Below are positions 7,689-15,812 of a DNA stretch of 64,000 bases, piece by piece; within the stretch, counting starts at the first letter, position 1; each line of letters starts with the position of its first letter. Source of the stretch: Acidobacteriota bacterium (GTDB lineage: Bacteria; Acidobacteriota; Blastocatellia; Pyrinomonadales; Pyrinomonadaceae); NCBI GenBank assembly GCA_020200135.1, contig JAIVJI010000073.1:48173-112172 (forward strand), written 5' to 3'. The translations under genes and the position numbers were made by a program. The notes below the pieces were generated by a model. It worked only from the letters and a program-made list of their open reading frames with translations, did not search any database and had not been told where the DNA came from.

Positions 7689-8618
7689 ATGAGTCTGCCG
7701 GCGAGTATTATTACCGTCGGGAAAGCCGACGCGACATGCACGGTCGTCTGCGGCGACAGCCGCGAGGAGCTGAGGGCGTGCGTGGGGCAGGCCGACCTCA
7801 TCATCACCTCACCGCCTTACGCGGACGCGCGGCACAGGCACTACGACTCGGTTCACCCGGACGAGTTCGCGGACTGGTTCATGACCTTCCACGAGCCGTT
7901 CTGGAACGCGCTCAAGCCGTCGGGCAGCCTCGTCATCAACATCAAGGACAAGGTCGTCGGCGGCGTGCGCCACCGCTACGTCTGGCACACCATTGAGGCG
8001 CTGTCGCGGGCGGGCTGGCTCTGCATCGAGGATTACCTCTGGCACAAGACGAACCCGATGCCGGGCTACTGGCCCACGCGCCTGCGCGACGGCTGGGAGT
8101 ACTGCTTCCACCTCTCCAGGTCAAAACGTCCTTACATGAATCAAGCCGCCGTGCGCAAGCCCGTGGGCGACTGGGTCGAGTCGAGGCTGGCGAAGCTGGG
8201 CGATAACGACAAGAGCCGGCAGAACTCGGCGAACGCGAGCGGGTTCGGGCGTGACATTTCCAAGTGGGTCAACAAGCAGACCGTGCTGCCCTCGAACGTG
8301 CTGAGCCTCCCGCTGGTCGGCAAGAACAAGGGGCACCCGGCGGTCTTCCCCATCGACCTGCCGCTCTTCTTCATACGCCTGCTCTGCCCCGAGGGGGGGC
8401 TCGTCATCGACCCCTTCGGCGGGAGCGGCACGACGGGGCTCGCGGCCCTCGCCGCCGGGCGCCGCTCGCTGCTCATCGACAACAACGAGCAGTACTGCCG
8501 GGCCGCCGTCAAGCGCCTCCGCGAAGAGGGCGTCGCGCGCCGCCACGAGCTGCTCACCGAACAGACCCTCTTCCCCGTCGAACCGCCCCGGCGCGGGAGG
8601 CGGCGCAACAACTCTTAA
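7689..8618 (+). CDS. Site-specific DNA methyltransferase (beta class, probably N4-cytosine), orphan
   Basis: 309 residues. The catalytic motif TSPPY is at 40-44 and the AdoMet-binding motif DPFGGSGTTGL at 241-251, so the order is motif IV before motif I, the beta arrangement. SPPY-type catalytic motifs are usual for N4-cytosine methyltransferases, though some adenine enzymes share them. The segment between (about 75-235) holds the target-recognition region. No restriction endonuclease or specificity subunit lies on either side: the neighbours are HD-GYP and tRNA-Leu. It is therefore an orphan, more likely to act in epigenetic regulation or protection than in a local restriction system. The C-terminal RRGRRRNNS tail is basic and could help DNA binding. 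Confidence 0.9.
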   Translation: MSLPASIITVGKADATCTVVCGDSREELRACVGQADLIITSPPYADARHRHYDSVHPDEFADWFMTFHEPFWNALKPSGSLVINIKDKVVGGVRHRYVWHTIEALSRAGWLCIEDYLWHKTNPMPGYWPTRLRDGWEYCFHLSRSKRPYMNQAAVRKPVGDWVESRLAKLGDNDKSRQNSANASGFGRDISKWVNKQTVLPSNVLSLPLVGKNKGHPAVFPIDLPLFFIRLLCPEGGLVIDPFGGSGTTGLAALAAGRRSLLIDNNEQYCRAAVKRLREEGVARRHELLTEQTLFPVEPPRRGRRRNNS

Positions 8619-8646
8619 CCGGCAGGCGATGCCCAAAGACTTATGG

Positions 8647-8652
8647 TAGAAT
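8647..8652 (+). promoter_or_regulatory. -10 element for tRNA-Leu
   Basis: TAGAAT at 8647-8652 lies ten bases before the first base of the tRNA, the spacing expected for a stable-RNA promoter. No convincing -35 is visible. Confidence 0.45.
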
Positions 8653-8662
8653 TTTTTTCAGG

Positions 8663-8745
8663 GCCGGGGTGGCGGAATGGCAGACGCGGCGGACTCAAAA
8701 TCCGTTTCCCGCAAGGGAGTGGGGGTTCAAGTCCCCCCCTCGGTA
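8663..8745 (+). tRNA. tRNA-Leu (anticodon CAA)
   Basis: A class II tRNA of 83 bases. The acceptor arms 8663-8669 and 8738-8744 pair with two G-T wobbles, and the discriminator is A at 8745. The anticodon stem GCGGA/TCCGT encloses the loop CTCAAAA, giving anticodon CAA, which reads UUG. A long variable arm (TTCCCGCAAGGGAGT) and a five-pair T stem with loop TTCAAGT follow. The CCA end is not encoded. The TTG codon it serves is rare in this GC-rich sequence. Confidence 0.95.
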
Positions 8746-8939
8746 TTTAATCCCCGTTTATTCTTTTCTCCGAACTTGTTTCGCTTCGCCCGGCCGTCGT
8801 CAACGGCCGGCGAATCATCTCGGTCTCACAACAGAACTGCAACCAGGCGCGGGGCCGCGCGGGCTAGTATCTTTTCACCTAACGGGCGTTCCTTCTGAGA
8901 ACGAGTGAAGCTTTGGGGCAGGCCACGCGAGTGGCCGTA

Positions 8940-8971
8940 GGCGTCGGGGGTGGGGGCCCCCGGCGCCTTTT
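8940..8971 (+). terminator. GC-rich hairpin followed by T residues
   Basis: GGCGTCGGGGG pairs with CCCCCGGCGCC and is followed by TTTTCTTT. It sits in the 257-base gap between tRNA-Leu and the pirin gene and could end transcription from the tRNA region. I see no gene in the gap. Confidence 0.5.
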
Positions 8972-9002
8972 CTTTCGCCCGCCGTCTCAATAGACTACTC
9001 CG

Positions 9003-9935
9003 ATGGATTCCGATTCGACGGCTCAGGGCGCGGTCGAGGCGGTCGTCTCCACGCGCGCGCGCGACCTCGTCGAGGGCTTCAAGGTGCGGCGCGTCCTGCC
9101 CTCGGTCAAAAGGCGCATGGTCGGCCCCTTCATCTTCCTCGACCAGATGGGGCCGGAGGTTCTGCGCGCCGGGCGCGGGCTCGACGTGGCGCCGCACCCG
9201 CACATCGGCCTCGCCACCGTCACGTATCTCTTCGAAGGCGCACTCCTCCACCGCGACAGCCTCGGCACCGTGAGGGCGATTCGCCCGGGCGAGGTCAACT
9301 GGATGACCGCCGGGCGCGGCATCGCGCACTCGGAGCGCACGCCGCCCGAGGCCAGGCGCGGAGGCTCCGAGCTGTTCGGCGTCCAGTCGTGGGTGGCACT
9401 GCCCCTGCGCGACGAGGAGTCGGAGCCGGGCTTCGCGCACCACGGCGCCGAAGAGCTGCCCGTCGTCGAGGGCGAGGGCAAGCGCGTGCGGCTCATCGCC
9501 GGCTCGCTCTACGGCTCGCGCTCGCCGGTGCGTACGACCTCGGAGATGTTCTACGCGGACGCGACGCTCGCGCCCGACGCGTTCATCGAAGTGCCGGCCG
9601 AGCAAGAGGAGCGCGCGGCCTACGTCGTCGAAGGTTCGGTCGAGCTGCTCCCGGAGCGCGAGCTCTACGTCGCGGGGCAGCTTCTCGTCTTCAGGCCGGG
9701 CGCGTCGGTTCTGCTGAGGGGCGCGGCGGCGAAACCGGCGCGCCTGATGCTGCTCGGCGGCGAGCCGCTCGAAGGCGCGCGCCACATCTGGTGGAACTTC
9801 GTCTCAAGCTCGCCCGAGCGCATCGAGCAGGCGAAGCGCGACTGGCGCGAAGGCCGCTTCGCCCCCGTCCCCGGCGAGACCGAGCACATCCCACTGCCCG
9901 CCTCTTCCGGCCCGGTCGTCGTCCGCTACCCGTAA
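9003..9935 (+). CDS. Pirin family protein (bicupin)
   Basis: 310 residues, the normal pirin length. The N-terminal cupin shows [12 protein letters not shown] and the metal-site segment [16 protein letters not shown] with its His pair at about 63-65, then [13 protein letters not shown]. The C-terminal cupin is less conserved ([14 protein letters not shown]) and ends with a conserved Gly-Gly-Glu and the IWWNFVSSS motif. Pirins are iron-binding proteins; some oxidise quercetin and others act as redox-responsive co-regulators, and the sequence alone does not decide. The gene is convergent with the membrane protein at 9945 with only nine bases between stops and no terminator hairpin. Confidence 0.92.
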   Translation: MDSDSTAQGAVEAVVSTRARDLVEGFKVRRVLPSVKRRMVGPFIFLDQMGPEVLRAGRGLDVAPHPHIGLATVTYLFEGALLHRDSLGTVRAIRPGEVNWMTAGRGIAHSERTPPEARRGGSELFGVQSWVALPLRDEESEPGFAHHGAEELPVVEGEGKRVRLIAGSLYGSRSPVRTTSEMFYADATLAPDAFIEVPAEQEERAAYVVEGSVELLPERELYVAGQLLVFRPGASVLLRGAAAKPARLMLLGGEPLEGARHIWWNFVSSSPERIEQAKRDWREGRFAPVPGETEHIPLPASSGPVVVRYP

Positions 9936-9944
9936 CCCGGCGGT

Positions 9945-10571
9945 TCATCTCAACACTTCTATCGCGGTGACCGGGTGCAGCTCCCACGCGGTCGCGCGCC
10001 AGTTGCCGCGCGCGCCGGGCGCGTTGTTCTCCGACTCGCCGGCGTGCTCGCGGTCGAAGAGGAGCCAGCCCTCGAAACGGCAGCGCCGCCCCGTCAGCTC
10101 GCGCCTGAGCGCGGACGCAGACCAGTCCAGCCCCCTCGCCCTCGCGCGCTCCCGCACGCGCGGCGTCACCTCAAGCACGACCCACTCGGCGCGCGGCGCG
10201 TCCGCGCGCGGCGCGACGTGGACGTGCGTGTCGCGCTCGCGGTACGAGTAGCAGTTGGCCGCCTCGACGCCGCCCTCGACCACCTCGACGACGTAAGCCT
10301 CGACCCTCCCCGCGCGCGACTCCGACCAGCGCCCGCGGTCCTCGCCCGGACGCGACAGCGCTTCGAGCGTCACGCGTTCGTCGAAGTCCGACGGCGCCGG
10401 CTCCGCGTCGCGGTTCTTGAGGCGCATGAACTCGCGCCCCGCGGGCGAGAGCGCCGCCCCCGCCGGCGGGCAGCGGCTCTGCGGGAAGAGCAAGAGCACG
10501 CCCGCCGTCAGCGCGGCGAGCGCGAAGAGAATCAGCCCGGCCGTCCCTGTGCCTCTAAACCGTCCCATCAC
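9945..10571 (-). CDS. Single-pass membrane or exported protein of unknown function
   Basis: 208 residues. One hydrophobic segment at about 10-30 (LILFALAALTAGVLLLF) follows a short basic N-terminus, so the rest is probably outside the cytoplasmic membrane, anchored or cleaved. The body is charged (FMRLKNRDAEPAP, WVVLEVTPRVRERARARGL, EGWLLFDREHA) and ends with WRATAWELHPVTAIEV, a segment seen in small soil-bacterial proteins of unknown function that may form a beta-rich domain. It overlaps the upstream lipoprotein gene by 17 bases, so the two are translated from one message. No function is assigned. Confidence 0.7.
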   Translation of the reverse strand: MMGRFRGTGTAGLILFALAALTAGVLLLFPQSRCPPAGAALSPAGREFMRLKNRDAEPAPSDFDERVTLEALSRPGEDRGRWSESRAGRVEAYVVEVVEGGVEAANCYSYRERDTHVHVAPRADAPRAEWVVLEVTPRVRERARARGLDWSASALRRELTGRRCRFEGWLLFDREHAGESENNAPGARGNWRATAWELHPVTAIEVLR

Positions 10572-11241
10572 TCACGGCTGGTAGTGCCACCGCCCCCCCG
10601 CCGTAAGACCCGCCGTCCAACTCCGCACGCGCGCGCGCCGCCAACTCCTCGCCGGCGCGCGCCACCGAGTCGGCCTCGTTCCACTTCTTCAACTGCTCGT
10701 CGAGGCTCCGCACCTGCGTGTTGACGCGCAGTGTGTATCCCGTGTTCGCGGCCTCGAACGCGCGCCTCACCTTCTCGACCTCGGCCAGCGCGGCCGCGTA
10801 CTCGGCGGATTTTTCGTAGCTCTCGATGCGCTCCCGTGACCAGGCCCAACGCGCGACGACGCCGGCACCCGCGCGCAGGTAACCCCTCAAAGCCAGCAGG
10901 CGGCGTCCCTCGCCGTCGACGCGCGCCAGAGCTTCGCGCTGCTCCGGCGGAAGGCCGGCCGCGGCCGCGCGCGCGTAAGTCTCCAGCTTGCCGCCCGGCT
11001 CCGCCGCCTCTGCCGGCGACGGGGACGCCTCCGGGCTCGGCTGACTGTCGGGGGTCGCGCCGCTCGCGGGGCTCGGCTGACCGTCGGGGCTTGCGCCCGG
11101 ACTCGGCGCGGCGCGGTTCTCGACGACGCCCGCGCCGCCCACGCCCCCGTTGGCGTTCGGCGTCGGCTCGACCAGACAGCCCTGGAGCAGCGGCAGCAGC
11201 GTCGAGAACGCGAGCGCGCGTGACAGGTGCCGGTAGGACAT
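10555..11241 (-). CDS. Putative lipoprotein with coiled-coil C-terminal half
   Basis: 228 residues. The N-terminus has a lipoprotein signal with lipobox LLQGC (Cys at about residue 22), followed by a Pro/Ser/Gly-rich linker of about 60 residues (repeats of PSPGASPDGQ type) and then a charged helical domain with heptad-like Leu and Ala spacing (about 85-215). It is probably anchored in a membrane with an extended linker. It is first in a two-gene operon with the membrane protein at 9945, whose start overlaps its 3' end. No known family is recognised. Confidence 0.7.
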   Translation of the reverse strand: MSYRHLSRALAFSTLLPLLQGCLVEPTPNANGGVGGAGVVENRAAPSPGASPDGQPSPASGATPDSQPSPEASPSPAEAAEPGGKLETYARAAAAGLPPEQREALARVDGEGRRLLALRGYLRAGAGVVARWAWSRERIESYEKSAEYAAALAEVEKVRRAFEAANTGYTLRVNTQVRSLDEQLKKWNEADSVARAGEELAARARAELDGGSYGGGAVALPAVSDGTV

Positions 11242-11434
11242 GTGCGGTCTTTTCTTCGGAAAGTGTTAAACGCGCGGGGGTGTCTGCGGCCATCATAAAC
11301 GTCGGTGCATCGGAAGGCCAGCCCGCGGGTTCCATCTCGCACGTCTTCACATTTCGGACGGAAATCGAAGATTCTTAAAGATTCGTCCCAAACTTTTACG
11401 GTCAAATAGACTCGGCAATTTGTTTAACACCGTA

Positions 11435-11462
11435 TTGACAATTTGGCCTTATTTGTTAAAAT
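11435..11462 (+). promoter_or_regulatory. Strong sigma70-like promoter for the S8 protease
   Basis: TTGACA (11435-11440) and TAAAAT (11457-11462) are separated by 16 bases in an AT-rich island within the 390-base divergent gap 11242-11631. The predicted start leaves a leader of about 160 bases before the ATG at 11632. The leader contains no riboswitch that I recognise. The -10 context TTTGTTAAAAT is shared with the promoter at 41143-41170. Confidence 0.7.
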
Positions 11463-11631
11463 TTCCGTCTACCAGAACCCCCATTCTGGGCTTGCAGTAT
11501 CGCCCTGTAGTCGTGTGAGAACCGGAGCCCGACCGACCGAAAACCCCCGTTGGCTTTTTCCGCCGGAAGCTGATTCGGCATTCAGTCTTTCGGCAGGCCC
11601 GCCACGGCCTTCTTATCCAAGGATTACTTTC

Positions 11632-13572
11632 ATGAGTCGTACCGCCGTCTGGCTCGCCCTCGTGCTGACTCTGACTGCGCTGGCGTCCGCCCCGCTGACG
11701 CCGCCCTCGCGCGCGCAGTCTCTACAGAGTCTTCTGAGCCCTGGACACAAGGCTTCGGCCGAGATCGTCCGCAAGGTCAACAACGGGCAGGGCGCGGAGC
11801 GCGTGCGCGTCATCGTCCAGCCGCGCGCCGACTGGTCGGGCGACCTCGACCTGGCGCTGCTGCTGGGCGAGGCGAGCGACATCCGCCGGTTTCAGAACTT
11901 CGCCTTCCGCGTCGTCAGCCTGCCGGCGGCCGCGGCCGCCAACCTGGCGCTCCGCAGCGACGTGGCCTACGTCTCCATCAACAAGGAGCTGCGCACGCTC
12001 GGCCACGTCTCTTCGACGACCGGCGCCGACGCCGTGCGCCCGTCGGCCGGGACGACTACCTCGGGGCTCGACGGCACCGGCGTCGGCATCGCCGTCATCG
12101 ACTCCGGCGTCGACACGGCGCACAAGGCTTTCCTCGACAAGAGCAACGGCCTGCGCGTCGTCGCGAGCGTTGACTTCACGGGCGAGGGTCGCACCGACGA
12201 CCCGTACGGGCACGGGACGCACGTCGCCTCCATCGTCGCCGGCAACGGCCGCATCTCGAACGCCGCGTACACGGGCGTCGCGCCGAACGCGAACGTCGTC
12301 AACCTGCGCGTGCTTAACGCTCAGGGGGCGGGCACGACCGCTTACCTGCTGCGCGCGCTCGACTGGGTCTTGACCAACCGCAACGCCTACAACATACGCG
12401 TCGTCAACCTTTCTCTGGGGATGCCGGCCATCGAGTCTTACCGCACCGACCCCGCGTGCCAGGCCGTGCGGCGGCTGGTCGACGCCGGAATCGTCGTCGT
12501 GGCCGCCTCCGGCAACAACGGCAAGGACTCCTCGGGCAACAAGGTCTACGGCCGCGTACACTCGCCCGGCAACGAGCCGTCGGCGCTCACCGTGGGCGCG
12601 TCGAACACCCTCGGCACCGACGCGCGCGGCGACGACGGCGTCGCCACCTACAGCTCGCGCGGGCCCACGCGCAGCTACAGCACGGACTCCGAAGGCGTGC
12701 GCCACTACGACAACCTTGTCAAGCCGGACCTCGTCGCGCCCGGCAACAAGATCGTCAACGCGCAGGCCGTCGGCAACCACCTCGTCGCGCAGAACCCGGC
12801 GCTCGACGCGGGCGTGAGCCCGGTGGACAACCGCAAGCAGATGTACCTGAACGGCACGTCGATGGCGGCGCCGGCCGTCGCGGGCGCGGCGGCGCTGCTC
12901 ATACAGGCCAACCCGAACCTGACGCCGAACCTCGTCAAGGCGCTTTTGATGTACACGGCGCAGCCGCTCGCCGGCTTCAACTACTTCGAGCAGGGCACGG
13001 GGCAGTTGAACGTCGAGGGCGCGGTGCGTCTGGCGAAACTCGTCCGGACGGACCTCTCGAACTCGACGCCGCTCGGCGACCCGCTGCTCACCTCGGGGCC
13101 GCCCGCGCCGCAGACGACCATCGCGGGCCACACCTTCGCGTGGTCGCGCGGGCTCCTGCTCAGCTACACCTACGTGACGGGCGTCGACCTCATCACCAGG
13201 TTCCAGAGGGTCTACGGCACGGGCCGGCTGCTCGGCGACGGCGTCATCACGGGCGACGGGGTCATCACCGGCGACAGGACTTTGATCACGGACGGCGTCA
13301 TCACCGGCGACGGCGTCATGACGAGCGGCGGGGTCATTACCGGCGACGGCACGCTCTTCCTGAGCGCGTGGTCGCTGCTCGGCGAGGGCACGCGGCTGCA
13401 CGACGGCGAAGTCTTCGGCGACGGCGTCATCACCGGCGACGGCGTCATCACCGGCGACGGCGTCATCACCGGCGACCTGTTCCTGCAGGCGCAGTCGGCC
13501 GCCGTCGGCGGCGACGCGACCGCGGCCATGGACGCCGCGCCCGACTACGGCGTAGACTGCCTCGACTACTGA
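11632..13572 (+). CDS. Secreted S8 subtilisin-like serine protease with C-terminal GDGVIT repeats
   Basis: 646 residues from the ATG at 11632 (AAGGA eight bases before it; the open frame upstream is non-coding leader). Order: signal peptide 1-29; I9-type inhibitor-like propeptide about 40-120 (RVRVIVQPRA, VAYVSINKEL); peptidase S8 domain about 130-530 with Asp157 (AVIDSG), His194 (GHGTHVAS), oxyanion Asn295 (ASGNN) and nucleophile Ser410 (NGTSMAAP). All catalytic residues are present. The C-terminal 110 residues hold at least nine copies or near-copies of the hexapeptide GDGVIT in two blocks, a feature of acidobacterial S8 proteases that may form a repetitive beta-structure for surface attachment. 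It is probably exported and self-matured. Confidence 0.93.
   Translation: MSRTAVWLALVLTLTALASAPLTPPSRAQSLQSLLSPGHKASAEIVRKVNNGQGAERVRVIVQPRADWSGDLDLALLLGEASDIRRFQNFAFRVVSLPAAAAANLALRSDVAYVSINKELRTLGHVSSTTGADAVRPSAGTTTSGLDGTGVGIAVIDSGVDTAHKAFLDKSNGLRVVASVDFTGEGRTDDPYGHGTHVASIVAGNGRISNAAYTGVAPNANVVNLRVLNAQGAGTTAYLLRALDWVLTNRNAYNIRVVNLSLGMPAIESYRTDPACQAVRRLVDAGIVVVAASGNNGKDSSGNKVYGRVHSPGNEPSALTVGASNTLGTDARGDDGVATYSSRGPTRSYSTDSEGVRHYDNLVKPDLVAPGNKIVNAQAVGNHLVAQNPALDAGVSPVDNRKQMYLNGTSMAAPAVAGAAALLIQANPNLTPNLVKALLMYTAQPLAGFNYFEQGTGQLNVEGAVRLAKLVRTDLSNSTPLGDPLLTSGPPAPQTTIAGHTFAWSRGLLLSYTYVTGVDLITRFQRVYGTGRLLGDGVITGDGVITGDRTLITDGVITGDGVMTSGGVITGDGTLFLSAWSLLGEGTRLHDGEVFGDGVITGDGVITGDGVITGDLFLQAQSAAVGGDATAAMDAAPDYGVDCLDY
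13234..13476 (+). repeat. 18-base repeats encoding GDGVIT hexapeptides
   Basis: Two clusters (about 13234-13355 and 13420-13476) of a GC-rich 18-base unit, in frame within the S8 protease gene. The last three copies are nearly identical at DNA level while the earlier ones have diverged, which suggests recent expansion at the 3' block. Confidence 0.85.
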
Positions 13573-13723
13573 TTCGACTCACCGTAACTGAAGGGCCTCA
13601 CGCGTACTGCTCCTCTCCCCGTTCCGCAGATGGCGCCGCCGCTTCCGGCCGGCGTTCCGAATAGACAAAACGAAGTCGCGCGGCGCACGTGAGAGGCGGC
13701 GCCGCGCGGAGCCTGGAGGAGCC

Positions 13724-15691
13724 GTGGGAATAGCAGCCGCAGGGAGTGGGGCCGTGGTGAGGGGCAACCCCGCGAGGCCGTTCATGTGGGGCGCCGTCGC
13801 GCTGGGGGCGGGGGCGCTCGTCTACTCGGCGGCGACGCTGCCCGTCGCGCGGCTCGACGTGCGGTTCCTGCTCCTGGGGCTCCTCGTCTGCGTCAGCTCG
13901 CACGTGGCGGTGCGCATCCCGCGCGTGAGCGGGCGCATCACCGTCTCGGACACGCTCATCTTCCTGACGCTGCTGCTCTACGGCGGCGAGGCGGCCGTGC
14001 TGCTCTCGGCGCTCGAAGGCGTCTACGCGAGCTTACGCATCAGCCGGCGGGCCCTCACCATCTTCTTCAACTCGGCGGTGCTGGCGCTCTCGACCTTCCT
14101 CACGGCCTCGGCGCTGCGCGCGCTCTTCGGCGCGGCCGACCTCACGGGCGCGAACGACTACTCGGCCTACTCGCTCGCCGCCGTCTTCGTCATGGCGCTC
14201 GTGCAGTACGTCGCCAACACCGGCCTCATCGCCGTCGAGAAGTCTCTGAAGCTCGGCGAGCGCTTCTGGGCGACGTGGAAGACCTACTACCTCTGGACTT
14301 CGGTGACCTACCTGGCCGGCGCTTCGGCCGCCGGCGCGACCGCGCGGCTCGTCCAGTCGGTCGGCTTCTACGCGGTGCTCGCCACGCTCCCCGTCATCGC
14401 CATCATCTACTTCACCTACCTGACCTACCTCAAGAACATCGAAGCCTCCGAGGCGCACGTCGAAGAGCTTTCGCGCTACCTGCGCGAGCTGAAGCAGAGC
14501 GAGGCGCTGCGCGAGCAGATACTGCTGCGCGAGCAGGCGGCGCGCGCCGAGGCCGAGGCCGCCAACCGCGTCAAGGACGAATTCCTCTCGACCCTCTCGC
14601 ACGAGCTGCGCACGCCGCTCACCTCCATCATCGGCTGGACGAGCCTGATGCGCGCCGGCCAGGTGAGGGGCGAGGTGCAGTCGCAGGCACTCGAGACCAT
14701 CGAGCGCAACGCGCGCGTCCAGTCGCGGCTCATCGACGACCTGCTCGACCTGTCGCGCATCATCTCTGGCAAGCTCCTCCTCGACACGCGCGAGGTCGAG
14801 CTGGCCTCGGTCGTCTCGAACTCCATCGACGTGGTGCGGCCGGCCGCGAACGCGAAGGGCATCCGCCTGACCTACGAGTGCGAGCCGGGGGCGAAGACCA
14901 TCTCGGGCGACTCGGCGCGTTTGCAGCAGGTGGCGTGGAACCTCCTGTCGAACGCGGTGAAGTTCACGCCGCAGGGGGGCGAGGTCTCCGTGAGACTCGC
15001 GCGCGACGGCGCGCGCGTCAGGCTCACGGTGGGCGACACGGGCAAGGGCATCGCGCCGGAGTTTCTGCCGCACGTCTTCGACCGCTTCCGCCAGGCCGAC
15101 AGCGCGACGACGCGCTCGTACGGCGGGCTGGGTCTGGGCTTGGCCATCGTGCGCCACCTCGCCGAGCTGCACGGCGGCGACGTGCAGGCCGAGAGCGAGG
15201 GCGAGGGGCGCGGCTCGACCTTCTCGGTCACCTTCCCGCTCGCGCAGGCCCCGTGCGCGGGCGGGGACGAGGGGCCGCCGGCCGCGCGCGCGGGCGCGCG
15301 CCCCGAGGGGCTGGCGGGCGTGCGCGTGCTCGTCGTGGACGACGAGCTGGACACGCGCAAGCTCATCAGCACGGTCATCGAGCAGTCGGGCGCGGAGGTC
15401 ACGGCCTGCGCGACGGCCGGCGAGGCGCTGGAGAAGCTGAAGACGTGGCGGCCGCACATCCTGATGAGCGACATCGGGATGCCGGGCGAGGACGGCTACC
15501 AGCTCATCCGCCGCGTGCGCGCGCTCCCGGCCGACGGCGGCGGACGCACGCCCGCCGCCGCGCTCACCGCCTACGCCCGCGACGAGGACCGCGCGCGCGC
15601 GCTCGCCGCCGGCTTCCAGCTCCACATCGCCAAGCCCTTCAGCCCCGGCGACCTCATCGCCGCCGTCGCGGACTTACGAAGTAGTCAGTAG
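13724..15691 (+). CDS. Membrane hybrid sensor histidine kinase with receiver domain
   Basis: 655 residues. The N-terminal 240 residues contain six or seven hydrophobic segments (for example VALGAGALVYSAATL, FLLLGLLVCVSS, LIFLTLLLYGGEA), a membrane sensor without recognisable ligand site. A coiled linker leads to the HisKA domain with the phospho-acceptor His in LSHELRTPLTSIIGWTS (about residue 291), then the ATPase domain (WNLLSNAVKFTPQGG, VGDTGKGIAPEF, GGLGLGLAIV) and a C-terminal receiver (VLVVDDELDTRK, phospho-Asp in LMSDIGMPG, Lys in HIAKPFSP). It probably relays phosphate internally and on to another protein. The GTG start at 13724 follows GGAGGA closely; GTG at 13754 is an alternative. 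The stop codon lies inside the repeat at 15680. Confidence 0.92.
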   Translation: MGIAAAGSGAVVRGNPARPFMWGAVALGAGALVYSAATLPVARLDVRFLLLGLLVCVSSHVAVRIPRVSGRITVSDTLIFLTLLLYGGEAAVLLSALEGVYASLRISRRALTIFFNSAVLALSTFLTASALRALFGAADLTGANDYSAYSLAAVFVMALVQYVANTGLIAVEKSLKLGERFWATWKTYYLWTSVTYLAGASAAGATARLVQSVGFYAVLATLPVIAIIYFTYLTYLKNIEASEAHVEELSRYLRELKQSEALREQILLREQAARAEAEAANRVKDEFLSTLSHELRTPLTSIIGWTSLMRAGQVRGEVQSQALETIERNARVQSRLIDDLLDLSRIISGKLLLDTREVELASVVSNSIDVVRPAANAKGIRLTYECEPGAKTISGDSARLQQVAWNLLSNAVKFTPQGGEVSVRLARDGARVRLTVGDTGKGIAPEFLPHVFDRFRQADSATTRSYGGLGLGLAIVRHLAELHGGDVQAESEGEGRGSTFSVTFPLAQAPCAGGDEGPPAARAGARPEGLAGVRVLVVDDELDTRKLISTVIEQSGAEVTACATAGEALEKLKTWRPHILMSDIGMPGEDGYQLIRRVRALPADGGGRTPAAALTAYARDEDRARALAAGFQLHIAKPFSPGDLIAAVADLRSSQ

Positions 15692-15812
15692 ACAGTAGCC
15701 AGTAGCCGGTAGAAGAACGTCGGCGGCCGCGAGAGTTCATCAACTCGCGGCCGCCGACGTTTTAAGCGGCTCCGCCGGGCGGAGCCTACTGGCTACTGAC
15801 TACCGTCTACTC
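15680..15812. repeat. Nested inverted repeat built of CAGTAG-type units
   Basis: The left part (15680-15712) is a run of AGTAGNCAGTAG-like units and the right part (15788-15812) is its approximate complement, flanking the perfect hairpin at 15716-15761 and a smaller GGCTCCGCCGGGCGGAGCC hairpin. The stops of both convergent genes, the histidine kinase and the alcohol dehydrogenase, are formed by this repeat sequence. Confidence 0.65.
15716..15761. terminator. Bidirectional hairpin terminator
   Basis: A perfect 18-base stem (15716-15733 with 15744-15761) with a ten-base loop and TTTT on the plus-strand exit side, between the convergent histidine kinase and alcohol dehydrogenase genes. Confidence 0.75.

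Noticed and set aside
11722..13401. 559-codon antisense ORF opposite the S8 protease
   Set aside because: GC-rich shadow: composed of Arg/Val/Asp-rich low-complexity text and opposite a protease with all catalytic residues.
13234..13476. Repeats as a CRISPR array or minisatellite
   Set aside because: Eighteen-base units without spacers, in frame with the S8 protease, encode GDGVIT; they are coding repeats.
14033..15625. 530-codon antisense ORF opposite the histidine kinase
   Set aside because: Same high-GC shadow effect; no domains, and the plus-strand frame has complete kinase and receiver motifs.
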